Shown: positions 52,864-61,426, counted from the first letter of the stretch. The stretch: 64,000 nucleotides of DNA from Sphingomonas hankookensis (GCF_028551275.1 NZ_CP117027.1:49978-113977), one strand, 5' to 3'. Notes: a model not told the origin generated them from the sequence alone. Numbers and translations are program-made.

Positions 52864-54006
52864 GTGAGGATCGCACACATATGTCTGGCCGGGGCCTACA
52901 CAGAGGGCATGAGTTACCAGGACAACATGCTGGTCGCGGCCAACCGGCGCGACGGGCACGAGGTTCTGATCATATCCGACTGTATGGCATTCCAGTCTGG
53001 ACGTCTGACGCCGACTGAACCGGAAGATCGCGTGCTGGACAACGGTGCGCGTTTGGTACGCCTGCCCTTCGATCGCACCGGGCCTCGATGGCTAACCAAC
53101 AAAATCAAGCGAACCCATCGCCTGTTGCCCTTGCTCGAAGATTTTGCGCCTGATGTGATTTTATACCATGGCGTGATTGGTTGGTCGTTGCTGACCCTCA
53201 GGACTTACAAGATCCGTCATCCGCAAGTCCGAATTTATCTGGATTCGCACGAAGATGTGCATAATTCGGGAACTAATTGGTTATCCTACACCGTTCAGTA
53301 TCGTATGTTGACACGGCGCCTAGCTCACCGGGTCCTGCCTTATGTTGAGAAAATTCTGTATATCTCATTGGAGACAAAAGATTTTCTCCTGAATGTTCTT
53401 GACCTTCCCGAGTGGGCGCTCGAATATTATCCCCTCGGCGGCAACATTGTTCCCGCTCTGGAGCGGCAGCGTATTCGGGCTGAGCAGCGTGATGCGTTGG
53501 GAATAGCGGCAGACCATGTTGTTTTCCTTCACAGTGGGAAAATGGATCGTCAGAAACGCACGCTGGAGATCCTGGCGGCGTTCCGGTCGGTCGAAAGCCA
53601 GCGAGCGAGGTTGCTGATCGTTGGCCGCTTGGACGAGACGATCAAGCATGAGCTCGAGCGAGCAATGGCTGCTGACGGGCGCGTGATGTTCCTGGGCTGG
53701 ATGAACAACGAAGGATTGACTTCGGTGATGTGCGCTGCCGACGTTTATGTTCAGCCCGGGGGGCAGTCCTCGTCGCTGCAGCATGCGATCTGTTGTGGAC
53801 TCGCGATTCTCGTGCGACCGTATACCAGCCATCAGGCGTTTCTTCACGGTAACGGCTATTTCATCGAGACCGAAGTCGACATGGCGCAGAGGATGACCGA
53901 AATCGTTGCTGACCCTAGTCATGTGGATGACATGCGAGCTGCGTCCTACGAAGTGGCATACGCTCTGCTCGACTATCGCAAGCTTGCTGCTCGGCTCTAT
54001 CACTGA
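52864..54006 (+). CDS. Glycosyltransferase family 4
   Basis: A 380-residue protein starting at GTG 52864. GT-B features include HICLAGAYTEGMSYQDNMLV, LHSGKMDRQKRTLEILAAFR and the donor-loop QPGGQSSSLQHAICCGLAIL. Less GC-rich sequence and isolation by 250 bases from the divergent glycosyltransferase suggest it was added to the cluster separately. It stops directly before IS3 remnants. Confidence 0.85.
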   Translation: MRIAHICLAGAYTEGMSYQDNMLVAANRRDGHEVLIISDCMAFQSGRLTPTEPEDRVLDNGARLVRLPFDRTGPRWLTNKIKRTHRLLPLLEDFAPDVILYHGVIGWSLLTLRTYKIRHPQVRIYLDSHEDVHNSGTNWLSYTVQYRMLTRRLAHRVLPYVEKILYISLETKDFLLNVLDLPEWALEYYPLGGNIVPALERQRIRAEQRDALGIAADHVVFLHSGKMDRQKRTLEILAAFRSVESQRARLLIVGRLDETIKHELERAMAADGRVMFLGWMNNEGLTSVMCAADVYVQPGGQSSSLQHAICCGLAILVRPYTSHQAFLHGNGYFIETEVDMAQRMTEIVADPSHVDDMRAASYEVAYALLDYRKLAARLYH

Positions 54007-54056
54007 CGCCTAATACCGCGTCTCGCTTCTTTCTGAAGGGGTGATATGCTTGTACA

Positions 54057-54158
54057 GCTCAGGTCCGCGATGAGCTGCTTCAGCTTGCGGTTCTCGTCCT
54101 CGAGTTGCTTGACCCGCCGCAGCTCGCCGACGCCCAGCCCGCCATACTGAACCGCCCC
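54057..54158 (-). pseudogene. IS3-family orfA fragment
   Basis: A 34-codon remnant (GAVQYGGLGVGELRRVKQLE, DENRKLKQLIADLS) of the IS3 orfA coiled-coil region. The helix-turn-helix and the rest are gone. It lies in the reverse of normal IS order relative to the orfB fragment next to it, so they come from two copies or a rearrangement. Confidence 0.75.
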
Positions 54159-54186
54159 GTGTTTGCCGGAGGCCGTGGGTTGTGAG

Positions 54187-54335
54187 TTACGCTGCCATAT
54201 CGAGGTTCTCCGCGGCAGCATAATATTGCTCTTCGGCTTCGGCAGGCGGGATGTTGCCGATGGGCTCCAGCAGGCGACGATGGTTGAACCAGTCGACCCA
54301 TTCGAGCGTGGCATATTCGACGGCTTCGAAGGGAC
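54187..54335 (-). pseudogene. IS3-family orfB C-terminal fragment
   Basis: The final part of an IS3 DDE transposase: FEAVEYATLEWVDWFNHRRL, then EPIGNIPPAEAEEQYYAAAE. Its upstream part is cut by the left end of the IS256 element at 54336. Confidence 0.8.
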
Positions 54336-55713
54336 TGTCAGGAATTTCGTGTGCGGGCGGGCGGATGAACATTACGCCGTCATGGCTCGGATGAAGCGTT
54401 CGCCGAAGATGACGGCGAACTGGGCCTTGGCCATGGTCCACTCACGTGGCGGCATTCTCCACTCTTTCTCCGAGCGGTTCAAGATCAGGTAGAGCAGCTT
54501 GGTGGCCGCCTCGTCGCTGGGGAAATGCCCCCGGGCACGTACGGCCCGACGCAGTTTCGAGTTCAGCGCCTCGATGGAATTGGTGGTGTAGATGATCCGC
54601 CGGACCTCGTCGGGGAAGGCGAAGAATGGGATCACCTCGGCCCAGGCGCGCCGCCAGCTCTGGCCGATGGCGGGGTAGCGGGTGCCCCATGGTCCGGCCT
54701 CGAATGCGCTCAGGGCCTGCTCGGCCGCCTCGGCGCTGGGGGCGCGGTAGACCTCCTTCAGCGCGGTCGCCAAGCCCTTGCGGTCCTTCCAGGAGACGAA
54801 GTCCATGGAATTGCGCAGCAGGTGGACGATGCAGGTTTGAACCACGGCGTCGGGAAACACGGCGGTGATCGCTTCAGGAAACCCCTTCAGGCCATCGACG
54901 ACGGCGAGCAGGATATCCTCGGTGCCACGGTTCCTCAGCTCGTTCATCACCCGCAGCCAGAATTTGGCGCCCTCGTTCTGCTCGAGCCACAGGCCCAGCA
55001 CCTCCTTGGCGCCATCGGCGCGGACGCCCAGCGCGATGTGGATGGCCTTGTTGCGGACCATGCCCTCATCGCGGATCTTCACCCGCAAGGCGTCGAAGAC
55101 GGAGGAGGATCAGGTGATGATCCGGGGGATCATTGACCCGACGACGGAGCGGGTAGACCGGATCCAGCGGCCGCTGCTGCCAGATCGCCACCTCGTCGAG
55201 CACGGCGTCGGTCACCGTCGAGATCAGGTCCGGCGATACAGCCTGCCCCGGCGAAGGCCGGGGTCGATGCCGTACAGATCGTGCAGGTGACCCGTGATCT
55301 CCCGCGTGCTCATACCGCGCGCATACATCGACACGATCTTCTCATCGAAGCCGGGAAAACGCCGCTGGTATTTGGCGATCAACTGCGGGTCGAAGCTGGC
55401 TTGCCGGTCGCGCGGTACGTCGATCGCCAGCTTGCCGGTATCGGTCGTGATCGTCTTCCGACCGTAACCGTTGCGGCTGTTGCCCGCGGCATCTTCCCCG
55501 GCCAGATGATAATCCATCTCCGCATTCAACGCGCGCTCGGTCAGCGCCTTCTTCAGCGCATCCAGAAGACCACCCTGCGCCAGGGCGGTGCCGGTGTCAC
55601 CGCCGGCCAGCAACTGATCCAGTAACTCGTTCGGTATCGCAGGCTCTTTGCGTCGGGACATATCGGGTCTCCTTCTTCCCCTTTATGCCCGCCCGCACAC
55701 GAAATTCCTGACA
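54336..55713. mobile_element. IS256-family insertion sequence with intact ends
   Basis: Two 27-bp terminal inverted repeats, perfect reverse complements, lie at 54336-54362 and 55687-55713 (outermost bases TGTCAGGAATTT). The element is 1378 bp, the usual IS256 size. The flanks GAAGGGAC and CTCCCGGC do not match, so no target duplication remains. It joins an IS3 fragment to an IS66 fragment, which suggests deletion or recombination after insertion. Confidence 0.9.
54372..55661 (-). pseudogene. Broken IS256 transposase
   Basis: Two frames cover one IS256/Mutator transposase. The N-terminal part (55661-55224) runs from SRRKEPAIPNELLDQLLAGG to HLHDLYGID, after which the sequence diverges. The C-terminal part (55088-54372) runs from [20 protein letters not shown] to the end and retains the catalytic region. 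The 135 bases between hold two short hairpin-bearing insertions (about 55246-55263 and 55105-55149) that destroy the frame. It cannot make a full protein. Confidence 0.88.
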
Positions 55714-55980
55714 CTCCCGGCGCTTGGCATGGAGCACGAGACCCTGGCCACCCTGCGCAGCCTTCCAGCGATGCTGCGCATCGCCGGAGCCTTGGCTGCT
55801 CCGCCCACCACAACAGCTTGACCAGATCACCGCGCCTGCCCGGAAGGCGTACACCGCACCGCCAAACGGATCCTGGCGCAGCCGCTGCTGTACCAGCGCG
55901 GCCAGCCCGTCGAACCCCTTGCGCATATCCGTGACCCCGGCCGCCAGATACACCCGGACGCCGCTCGGCGGCCCGATCAA
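55714..55980 (-). pseudogene. IS66 TnpB fragment with hairpin insert
   Basis: TnpB begins with TTG 55980 overlapping the tnpA stop (IGPPSGVRVYLAAGVTDMRK, then GFDGLAALVQQRLRQDPFGG), but leaves frame after VYAFR. The matching part resumes as GQGLVLHAKR about 60 bases on, after a stretch with arms CAGCC...GCGATGC and GCATCGC...GGCTG. The gene is cut by the IS256 right end at 55713. It is inactive. Confidence 0.8.
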
Positions 55981-56354
55981 GCGAACCCGGCCAGCACGGC
56001 CTTCAGCACCCGCGCGTCGATGGGAGGTGCCAGGCGGATGCGCTGCCCGGTCGGACCGACCACTTCCACCATACCCGGTCCGAGCGGCTCCGGCTGCGGC
56101 ACCATGGGCGCGCCCGCCACCTCGACGGGCACGAACGCCGCGCCCGGCAAGGGCAACACTTCGCTTGCGACCCCGTCGCGCAGCAGCGTGCGTCGCCAGC
56201 GGTACACCAGCGACGTACACACCCGGTGACGCCGCGCCACGTCCAGCACGCTCGCTCCCGGCATCATCGCCTCCGACACGATCCGCGCCTTGTCATCGTC
56301 GCTGAACCGTCGCCGCGGCTCTGCCCCAACCATCTCGATAATTCGCGTCGCCAT
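55977..56354 (-). CDS. IS66 accessory protein TnpA
   Basis: A 125-residue protein from ATG 56354: EPRRRFSDDDKARIVSEAMM, then PGASVLDVARRHRVCTSLVY and RWRRTLLRDGV form the helix-turn-helix. It is the small IS66 TnpA and looks intact, but TnpB is broken and TnpC is absent. It is therefore likely a relic. Confidence 0.85.
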   Translation of the reverse strand: MATRIIEMVGAEPRRRFSDDDKARIVSEAMMPGASVLDVARRHRVCTSLVYRWRRTLLRDGVASEVLPLPGAAFVPVEVAGAPMVPQPEPLGPGMVEVVGPTGQRIRLAPPIDARVLKAVLAGFA

Positions 56355-56409
56355 GATGCCGCACCGGTGTCTGCCACAGTGCCGCACCTGTGGCTTGCGC
56401 ATCACCTCG

Positions 56410-56730
56410 TCAGCAAGGCGGAGAAGACCGGACGCTTACAGCGGATCTGGCGGTGCGAAGGGCTGAAAGTGCCGCAGCGCCAACCGAAACGCAGCCGGCT
56501 GTGGCTGAATGACGGCTCCTGCGTCCGGCTTTGACCAGAGTATCCGGGGCATGTCTGGGCCTATGACTTCGTCGAAGAGCGTACTCACGACGGGCGCAAG
56601 TTCCGCATCCTGACCATCATCGACGGGGCCAGTCGCGAGTGCCTAGCACTGGTCGTGTCACGCCAGCTCCGCCACGAAGACGTGCTGGCCGCGTTGGCCG
56701 GCAGGGGCCGCGTCCACGCCATCAAGTCAG
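56410..56730 (+). pseudogene. IS3-family orfB fragment with internal stop
   Basis: On the opposite strand to the other IS3 remnants: RIWRCEGLKVPQRQPKRSRL, WLNDGSCVRL, then a TGA at 56532-56534 (CGA in relatives), and on to EYPGHVWAYDFVEERTHDGR and KFRILTIIDGASRECLALVV. The first DDE aspartate region is seen; the second half is missing. The open frame from 56655 continues into the next gene's leader, so it can look falsely like part of it. Confidence 0.78.
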
Positions 56731-56768
56731 CGATAGCCAAGATCGTCCAGTTAGATCATGGAGGGACG

Positions 56769-58346
56769 ATGTGGACTCGACGCCCGTTTCTTCAGAGCTT
56801 TCTCGGCCTCGTCGGCGCATCGCTTGCGAGCGCCATGAGGCGAGACATCGTTTCAGTCCCCGATCAGCAGGAGAATGCACCAGAGCCGAACCCGCCGGGT
56901 TGGTTCCGCTACCCCGAACGGGGAGCTCGCACTCGCCCTTGGGCCGCGATCGCGTCCAAGCACGTCGAACTGTCGGGCTTCACAGGTGCCGATCCCACCG
57001 GTAGTAAGGACAGCTACCTCGCCCTGCGCCGGGCGATCGAGGTCGCGGTCCAGCGGCATGGCGAACTCCTGATCGACGGCGGGTTCCGCATTGGCCTGAC
57101 GGAACGGGAGCCGCTTCGTATCACAGCGCCGCTCACCCTTCGCGGTGTGCAGCCCGGCACGGGCAATATCACTGCGTTGGCCAATCACGGGGCGGGACTC
57201 TACTTCGAAGATGACGCCCCCACCGCAATCGTCGTCGCTGACAGCCAACTCACCATCAGCGGCTGCGCGCTGATCGGCCCGGCGCGGCTTTCCTCCGGCA
57301 CCTGCATCAGAACGCAAGGGCAAAACTCGGCCGTACGCCTCTGCAATGGCGCGATCGTCCAGTCATGGCATACCGGCATTGACTTCGAGAACGGGTTCTA
57401 CCACCGCATCAACGACGCCTGCGTACTGGACTGCATCATCGGGATCTCGGTCACGCCGCCTCGCGACGGATCGGGCATATACAACTTAGTCGTATCCCAG
57501 CTGAAAATCTTGGCAGCCAACGTCCCCGGCTCGGTCGCCATGATCGTTCGCGGCGGCAGTCAGGTCAGCCTGTCACAAAGCTCCTTCGAGAGCTTCACCG
57601 CCAACGGTATCGTCGTGGAGGATTCCAGTATCGACCTGTTCTCCAGCTATTTCGAAGGCAGCGGAGGGACAAACGTCCTTCTGGGACGACGCTCGAGTGT
57701 GAACGCGATCGGCAACCGCGTGTACCTTTCCGAAGGCGCGAGGCAATGGATCAGCATAACTGATCGCGCCGCCGTGGAGGTCCGGGTAATTGCCCTAGGG
57801 AACCAGTTCGTGGCGCCACAAGACAATCGCGAGACGAATATCTACACGCTCAACGCCGACGATCCGCTGGCGATGTCCAACATCGGCGAGGACATAATCC
57901 TCAACCGGACCGCGATAGGCACCGGTGTCCGCTACGTCGCCGGATCCTTCCTTGCCGGTTCTGGTCCGGCTGCGTTGCGAGGTTCCCACAGCATTCGCTT
58001 TCCGGCAGGCGATGCGCGGCAGTACGCCCCTGTGGCGACACTTCCGGTGACGATGTCCCCTGCCCACTCCATGCCCAGTACCGCACCGTCAGTGCCAACC
58101 ATGCTCTCCTTCGGTTCCGAGGCCGACCCAAACGGATTGCAGCGGCGGGCATGGGGCACCGCCCCTATGACGATGGTGTTTCACCGGTCCGCTGCGGTGC
58201 CGGACGGCCAGTGGGAGAAGGTTGGCCTGCGGCTGCCGCCAATCAAGGCACCCGTGGGTGGCGGCGTGGTCGACCCGGAGGCTCGCCGCGCGATCACGGC
58301 GCTGCTCGACGCGCTGGCTGCGCAGGGCGTCATGCCGCAGCGCTAG
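56769..58346 (+). CDS. Tat-exported right-handed beta-helix protein
   Basis: A 525-residue protein. ATG 56769 is chosen: GGAGG lies five bases upstream and a Tat-like signal follows (TRRPFLQSFLGLVGASLASA). The middle has pectate-lyase-like parallel beta-helix turns (GIDFENGFYHRINDACVLDC, SLSQSSFESFTANGIVVEDS, INLFSSYFEGSGGTN-like). Such proteins are polysaccharide lyases, depolymerases or epimerases, and a role in processing the neighbouring cluster's polymer is plausible. Its TAG stop is the insertion site of the downstream IS5 element. Confidence 0.82.
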   Translation: MWTRRPFLQSFLGLVGASLASAMRRDIVSVPDQQENAPEPNPPGWFRYPERGARTRPWAAIASKHVELSGFTGADPTGSKDSYLALRRAIEVAVQRHGELLIDGGFRIGLTEREPLRITAPLTLRGVQPGTGNITALANHGAGLYFEDDAPTAIVVADSQLTISGCALIGPARLSSGTCIRTQGQNSAVRLCNGAIVQSWHTGIDFENGFYHRINDACVLDCIIGISVTPPRDGSGIYNLVVSQLKILAANVPGSVAMIVRGGSQVSLSQSSFESFTANGIVVEDSSIDLFSSYFEGSGGTNVLLGRRSSVNAIGNRVYLSEGARQWISITDRAAVEVRVIALGNQFVAPQDNRETNIYTLNADDPLAMSNIGEDIILNRTAIGTGVRYVAGSFLAGSGPAALRGSHSIRFPAGDARQYAPVATLPVTMSPAHSMPSTAPSVPTMLSFGSEADPNGLQRRAWGTAPMTMVFHRSAAVPDGQWEKVGLRLPPIKAPVGGGVVDPEARRAITALLDALAAQGVMPQR

Positions 58347-58359
58347 GGGGTGTCTGCAT

Positions 58360-58787
58360 TTAACGGAGCCAGATCATGGCGCACGCGAGATGGACGAAGC
58401 CCATGAAGGCAGTGATGGTTTTCTCGCAGCGCAGGGCGATGCGGCGGAAGCGCTTGAGCTTGTTGAAGAAGCACTCGACCTGATGGCGTTCCTTGTAGAG
58501 GCGCCAATCGATGGGAGGTTTGGCGGTTCGGCTCGGATTGGCCTTGATCTGCGCGGTTGCGCCAAGGTCGTCGGCGATGAAGGTGCGCAGGGGATCGGCG
58601 TCATAAGCGGCATCGGCGATGACGTGGCCGACGCCTTCGAGGCCTGCCAGCAGCGTCTCGGCCTGGGGGCGATCACCCCATTGCCCGGGCGTCGGATGGA
58701 TGCGGATCGGCAGGCCGATGGCATCGACGGCGGCATGCAGCTTGGTCGTCAGGCCGCCGCGGGATCGCCCGATCGCGGCAGCTTCAG
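58360..58787 (-). CDS. IS5 transposase OrfB (C-terminal part)
   Basis: Downstream frame of the IS427-type transposase: AEAAAIGRSRGGLTTKLHAA, VDAIGLPIRIHPTPGQWGDR, HVIADAAYDADPLRTFIADD (second Asp) and KERHQVECFFNKLKRFRRIA (Glu). It is reached by -1 frameshifting from OrfA at the slippery A4G6 tract (58788-58797). Confidence 0.85.
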
Positions 58788-59147
58788 CCCCCCTTTTGCG
58801 CCTGCCGCATCGGCATGGACTTTTGATATGGTGCTGTCGATCAGGACGTACTCGAAGTCCGGCGTATCGGCCAGGCTATGGAAAAGTCGTTCCCATACAC
58901 CGGCATGCGACCAGCGTCGGAACCGGGCATGCACCCCTGTCCACTTGCCGAATACCTCTGGCAGGTCACGCCAGCGCGCCGCATTGCCAGCCATCCACAA
59001 GATCGCGTCCACAAACAGCCGATTGTCCACGCCGCTGCGGCCCCGTGTCCCCTCGCGGCCCGGGAGATAACCAGCGATCCGCTCCCATTGCTCGTCCGTC
59101 AGCGTGCGTCTGCTCAAGACCCGGCTCCTTCGCCAGCCTTGAATCAC
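58749..59147 (-). CDS. IS5 transposase OrfA (N-terminal part)
   Basis: A 132-residue protein: LSRRTLTDEQWERIAGYLPG, DAILWMAGNAARWRDLPEVF, YVLIDSTISKVHADAAGAKG (first catalytic Asp), with the A4G6 frameshift tract just beyond. Without frameshifting it ends at DPAAA and would act as a regulator or be inactive. Confidence 0.88.
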   Translation of the reverse strand: MIQGWRRSRVLSRRTLTDEQWERIAGYLPGREGTRGRSGVDNRLFVDAILWMAGNAARWRDLPEVFGKWTGVHARFRRWSHAGVWERLFHSLADTPDFEYVLIDSTISKVHADAAGAKGGLKLPRSGDPAAA

Positions 59148-59191
59148 AACTTACCTCAAATGGGAATCCTGCAAGTGCAGACGCAGCCTAG

Positions 59192-59499
59192 GGCAATGAC
59201 CCTTCGTTGCGTGCCGGCTATCGCCGTCACAGAAGCGGCCTGACGGCCGCAGGCTTCCGAGAGAAGCCAAGCCGATCCGGCGGTGTGTACCTGTCAGCGT
59301 GACGCCCGTTGAAAGGGCAGGGTGGGGAGATACCCCGAACCGATCGTTGGTTTCGCCGGTGTGTGCGATCACGCCGGACCGTAGAGGCCATCGAACTCGC
59401 GTTCGGCATCGAAGCAGATGTTCGCGACGTTGATCGGGTGGGCGTCATCGTTGGCAGATGCGCCTGGACATCGCCGCAATGGGTGGTCCTAAACCGTGA
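59192..59499. other. Noncoding gap after the IS5 element
   Basis: About 308 bases without a credible gene. Short frames exist on both strands but show no family features. It is the continuation of the beta-helix gene's original 3' flank and the border to the mobilisation module. Confidence 0.5.
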
Positions 59500-59748
59500 T
59501 TACGAGCAGTTTTGAGACAGAAGCTCGCCGAGCAAAGCCACCGGGTCGACCCCTATCGCCACAGCGACCGCGACATATTCATCCACGCTCAACTGGCGCT
59601 CGCCGGTTTCGTAGCGAGATACATAGGCCTGCTGCCATCCGAGCCGCTTCGCGAGGTCGACCTGACGAAGCCTGGCATCCCGCCGTGCCACGGTCAGCGC
59701 AGCGACGATGCGGGCGTGCAGATCGGATGGGACAGGGGAGGCGGGCAC
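59500..59748 (-). CDS. XRE-family transcriptional regulator
   Basis: An 82-residue Cro/CI-type protein from GTG 59748: DLHARIVAALTVARRDARLR, QVDLAKRLGWQQAYVSRYET and GERQLSVDEYVAVAVAIGVD form the helix-turn-helix. It is divergent from the gene at 59824, with a perfect palindrome between them. It probably represses one or both promoters and belongs to the mobilisation module. Confidence 0.85.
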   Translation of the reverse strand: MPASPVPSDLHARIVAALTVARRDARLRQVDLAKRLGWQQAYVSRYETGERQLSVDEYVAVAVAIGVDPVALLGELLSQNCS

Positions 59749-59773
59749 CCCGAAGCATCTAGACCGGCTTGAG

Positions 59774-59796
59774 CGATATACGGAAAGCGTATATCG
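59774..59796. promoter_or_regulatory. Operator-like palindrome between divergent module genes
   Basis: Perfect 8-bp arms CGATATAC (59774-59781) and GTATATCG (59789-59796) separated by seven bases, located 26 bases upstream of the XRE gene start and 28 bases upstream of the 93-residue protein gene. The form is that of an XRE/Cro operator; function is inferred. Confidence 0.6.
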
Positions 59797-59823
59797 TCCA
59801 GGCTTCCGATCGGGAGTGCTGAC

Positions 59824-60105
59824 ATGAGACTGTTCGAGCGCATCGCCACCTGGTTCGACGACTGGACGCTCCCGGGCCACTCGGGAATTGGCAGCGACGG
59901 AACGGATATCAATCCGACAACCGGATTGCCGACGATCGCTGGAGCGGGGACCCCCGACGTCGCCGGCAATCCCTATGGTTCTATCAGTTCGCACGATTAC
60001 GAATCCGATTGGCAACGCCACGATCGCTGGGACAGCAGTGCTCATGACCATTTCCAGCATCACGACAGCTGGTCGGCGAGCAGCCATGATCCCTGGCGTG
60101 ACTGA
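59824..60105 (+). CDS. Small hypothetical protein of the mobilisation module
   Basis: A 93-residue protein: MRLFERIATWFDDWTLPGHS, GIGSDGTDINPTTGLPTIAG and a His/Ser/Asp-rich end (HDRWDSSAHDHFQHHDSW). Such proteins occur next to conjugation genes in sphingomonad plasmids, as far as memory allows. The function is unknown. It overlaps the next gene by 20 bases. Confidence 0.7.
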   Translation: MRLFERIATWFDDWTLPGHSGIGSDGTDINPTTGLPTIAGAGTPDVAGNPYGSISSHDYESDWQRHDRWDSSAHDHFQHHDSWSASSHDPWRD

Positions 60106-60691
60106 GCGCGTCCCGGTGGCCGACCGGCTGATCGCACGATGGGAGGTGAGCCAGCTGAACGTCGTCCCTTATGCGATCAGCGTCATGGTCTTCCTGCCGA
60201 TGCTGATCGTGACGATCGGTATCGCCAAGGCGATCGGCGCCAGACCGGTCGTCATGGGACGAGGCATGCTCGTCATCTGGGTGGCCCTGTTCGCAACCGA
60301 GATGGCGCGAGGGATCTGGACGCTGCGGCACCGTTACGCCTCGCCGCGCTGGCTGCGCGCAGTTCATGCTGTAGTCGGTAACGACCTTGCCGTTCATGCG
60401 CTCGCCGAGTTGATGCGCCAGCATCGGTACGAACCCGATTATGTCCTTCTGAGATCCGACATGACCAGCGCGGTCCAGCAGGAATACGCCCGGCGCAAGG
60501 ACGCGGCCCGACGTGCCGAGGGGATCCGGGTGATGGAGGAACCGGATACTGCCCCGGGTCCGGAGCCGGAAGGCAACGATCCCCGGATCGGCGAAGATCG
60601 ACGCGCCCGGGCACGCGAGCGTCGCGCCGCTAGGAAGATACTGGCAGCGGCAGCGCCAGTGACAGGCGATATGTCCTGCGGCTCACCCTAA
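60086..60691 (+). CDS. Membrane protein of the mobilisation module
   Basis: A 201-residue protein from ATG 60086. Two hydrophobic helices (VVPYAISVMVFLPMLIVTIG and GMLVIWVALFATEMARGIW) are followed by a basic, acidic-mixed tail (GEDRRARARERRAARKILAA). It likely anchors in the inner membrane. No known family. Confidence 0.68.
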   Translation: MIPGVTERVPVADRLIARWEVSQLNVVPYAISVMVFLPMLIVTIGIAKAIGARPVVMGRGMLVIWVALFATEMARGIWTLRHRYASPRWLRAVHAVVGNDLAVHALAELMRQHRYEPDYVLLRSDMTSAVQQEYARRKDAARRAEGIRVMEEPDTAPGPEPEGNDPRIGEDRRARARERRAARKILAAAAPVTGDMSCGSP

Positions 60692-61157
60692 ACCGGCTGC
60701 TGCACCGTCGAGAAGACGGTCCGGGTAGAATGACAGTTCGCTTGCTGGCCGGCTGACACGCCGGCCCGGGTGCCCCGCCAGAAGCCGGAATGAATGCCGG
60801 AGCACCACGGCATCGATACGGCAGCATCCGGATCATGCAGGGAAGGAGCACACACCACGCTATGGATAGCGGCCGTGTTTCGAGCGTAAAGCCGTGGTCT
60901 ATCATTGCTGTAGCAGGATATCGGCTGTGCTGCGGGTTCCGCAAAAGCTGCCTCGTGACGTGCTACAAGGGCGCTACAGCGCTACGAAGGCCGTGATCCG
61001 CCGGGCGGCGCAGCGACATGAGGGTCGCAAGCAAGCGACCCGTGCACTACTTCCTCTGGGAGTAAGGGCTCATCTCTCGTCGGGCGTCATGGGACACGAT
61101 CAGTGCCCCAGCAGCGGCCGATGTCGAACCCGGACGCTCGCGCCTGCTTCCGTGCGG
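60692..61157. other. Noncoding gap inside the mobilisation module
   Basis: About 466 bases without a supported gene. A perfect 7-bp hairpin GGCCGGC/GCCGGCC (60747-60766) follows the membrane protein and may be a terminator. A tract around 60960-61000 has repeated GCTACA/CGCTAC blocks of unknown purpose; an origin of transfer or attachment site could lie here but none can be named. Confidence 0.5.
60747..60766. terminator. Hairpin after the membrane protein gene
   Basis: GGCCGGC and GCCGGCC around TGACAC, 55 bases after the stop codon at 60691. No T-tract. A terminator is plausible. Confidence 0.45.
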
Positions 61158-61424
61158 TCAGGACGTGCCGGACGGCCGTGCGCGGAAGCGGCGCGGGTCG
61201 AAGAACCAGATCAGCATGACCGCGCCGGTGACAGCTGCGGCGATCCAGCAGGCAGCCGCAAGGGCAGGGGCATAGCCCAGCAGACGGATCGCCAGACCTG
61301 CCAGCAGCAGGCCTGTGCACAGCGCCGCCAGTCGGCGCACGACCGGCCAGTTGCGTCGCTTGAACCCAACGCGCCGGGTATCTGCCATCCAGGCGGCCAG
61401 TTGTTCCTTCGAAGATCCGCTCAT
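61158..61424 (-). CDS. Small two-helix membrane protein
   Basis: An 88-residue protein from ATG 61424, with GGGGGA eight bases upstream, overlapping the XRE gene end. Two transmembrane helices (LAALCTGLLLAGLAIRLLGY and ALAAACWIAAAVTGAVMLIW) follow a charged N-terminus (KEQLAAWMADTRRVGFKRRN). Likely an accessory of the mobilisation module. Confidence 0.68.
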   Translation of the reverse strand: MSGSSKEQLAAWMADTRRVGFKRRNWPVVRRLAALCTGLLLAGLAIRLLGYAPALAAACWIAAAVTGAVMLIWFFDPRRFRARPSGTS

Positions 61425-61426
61425 CC

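Larger units (their letters stand above)
58347..59188. mobile_element. IS5-family (IS427-like) insertion sequence
   Basis: An 842-bp element bounded by TAG on both sides (58344-58346 and 59189-59191). The ends carry imperfect inverted repeats built around GTCTGCA. The left TAG is the stop codon of the beta-helix gene, so insertion left the protein unchanged. Both transposase frames are intact, so the element may still be active. Confidence 0.85.

Noticed and set aside
54336-55713. Target-site duplication for the IS256 element
   Set aside because: Eight- and nine-base flanks were compared and do not match, so none is claimed.
56655-56768. N-terminal extension of the beta-helix gene
   Set aside because: These codons are the continuation of an IS3 orfB fragment (LRHEDVLAALAG). 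The ATG at 56769 has the ribosome binding site and signal peptide.
60790-60996. Small plus-strand frame in the mobilisation-module gap
   Set aside because: No family features or good ribosome binding site; composition not convincing.
60950-61000. Possible oriT or att site with GCTACA/CGCTAC blocks
   Set aside because: Short repeats only; no nic-site consensus or second att copy could be recognised.
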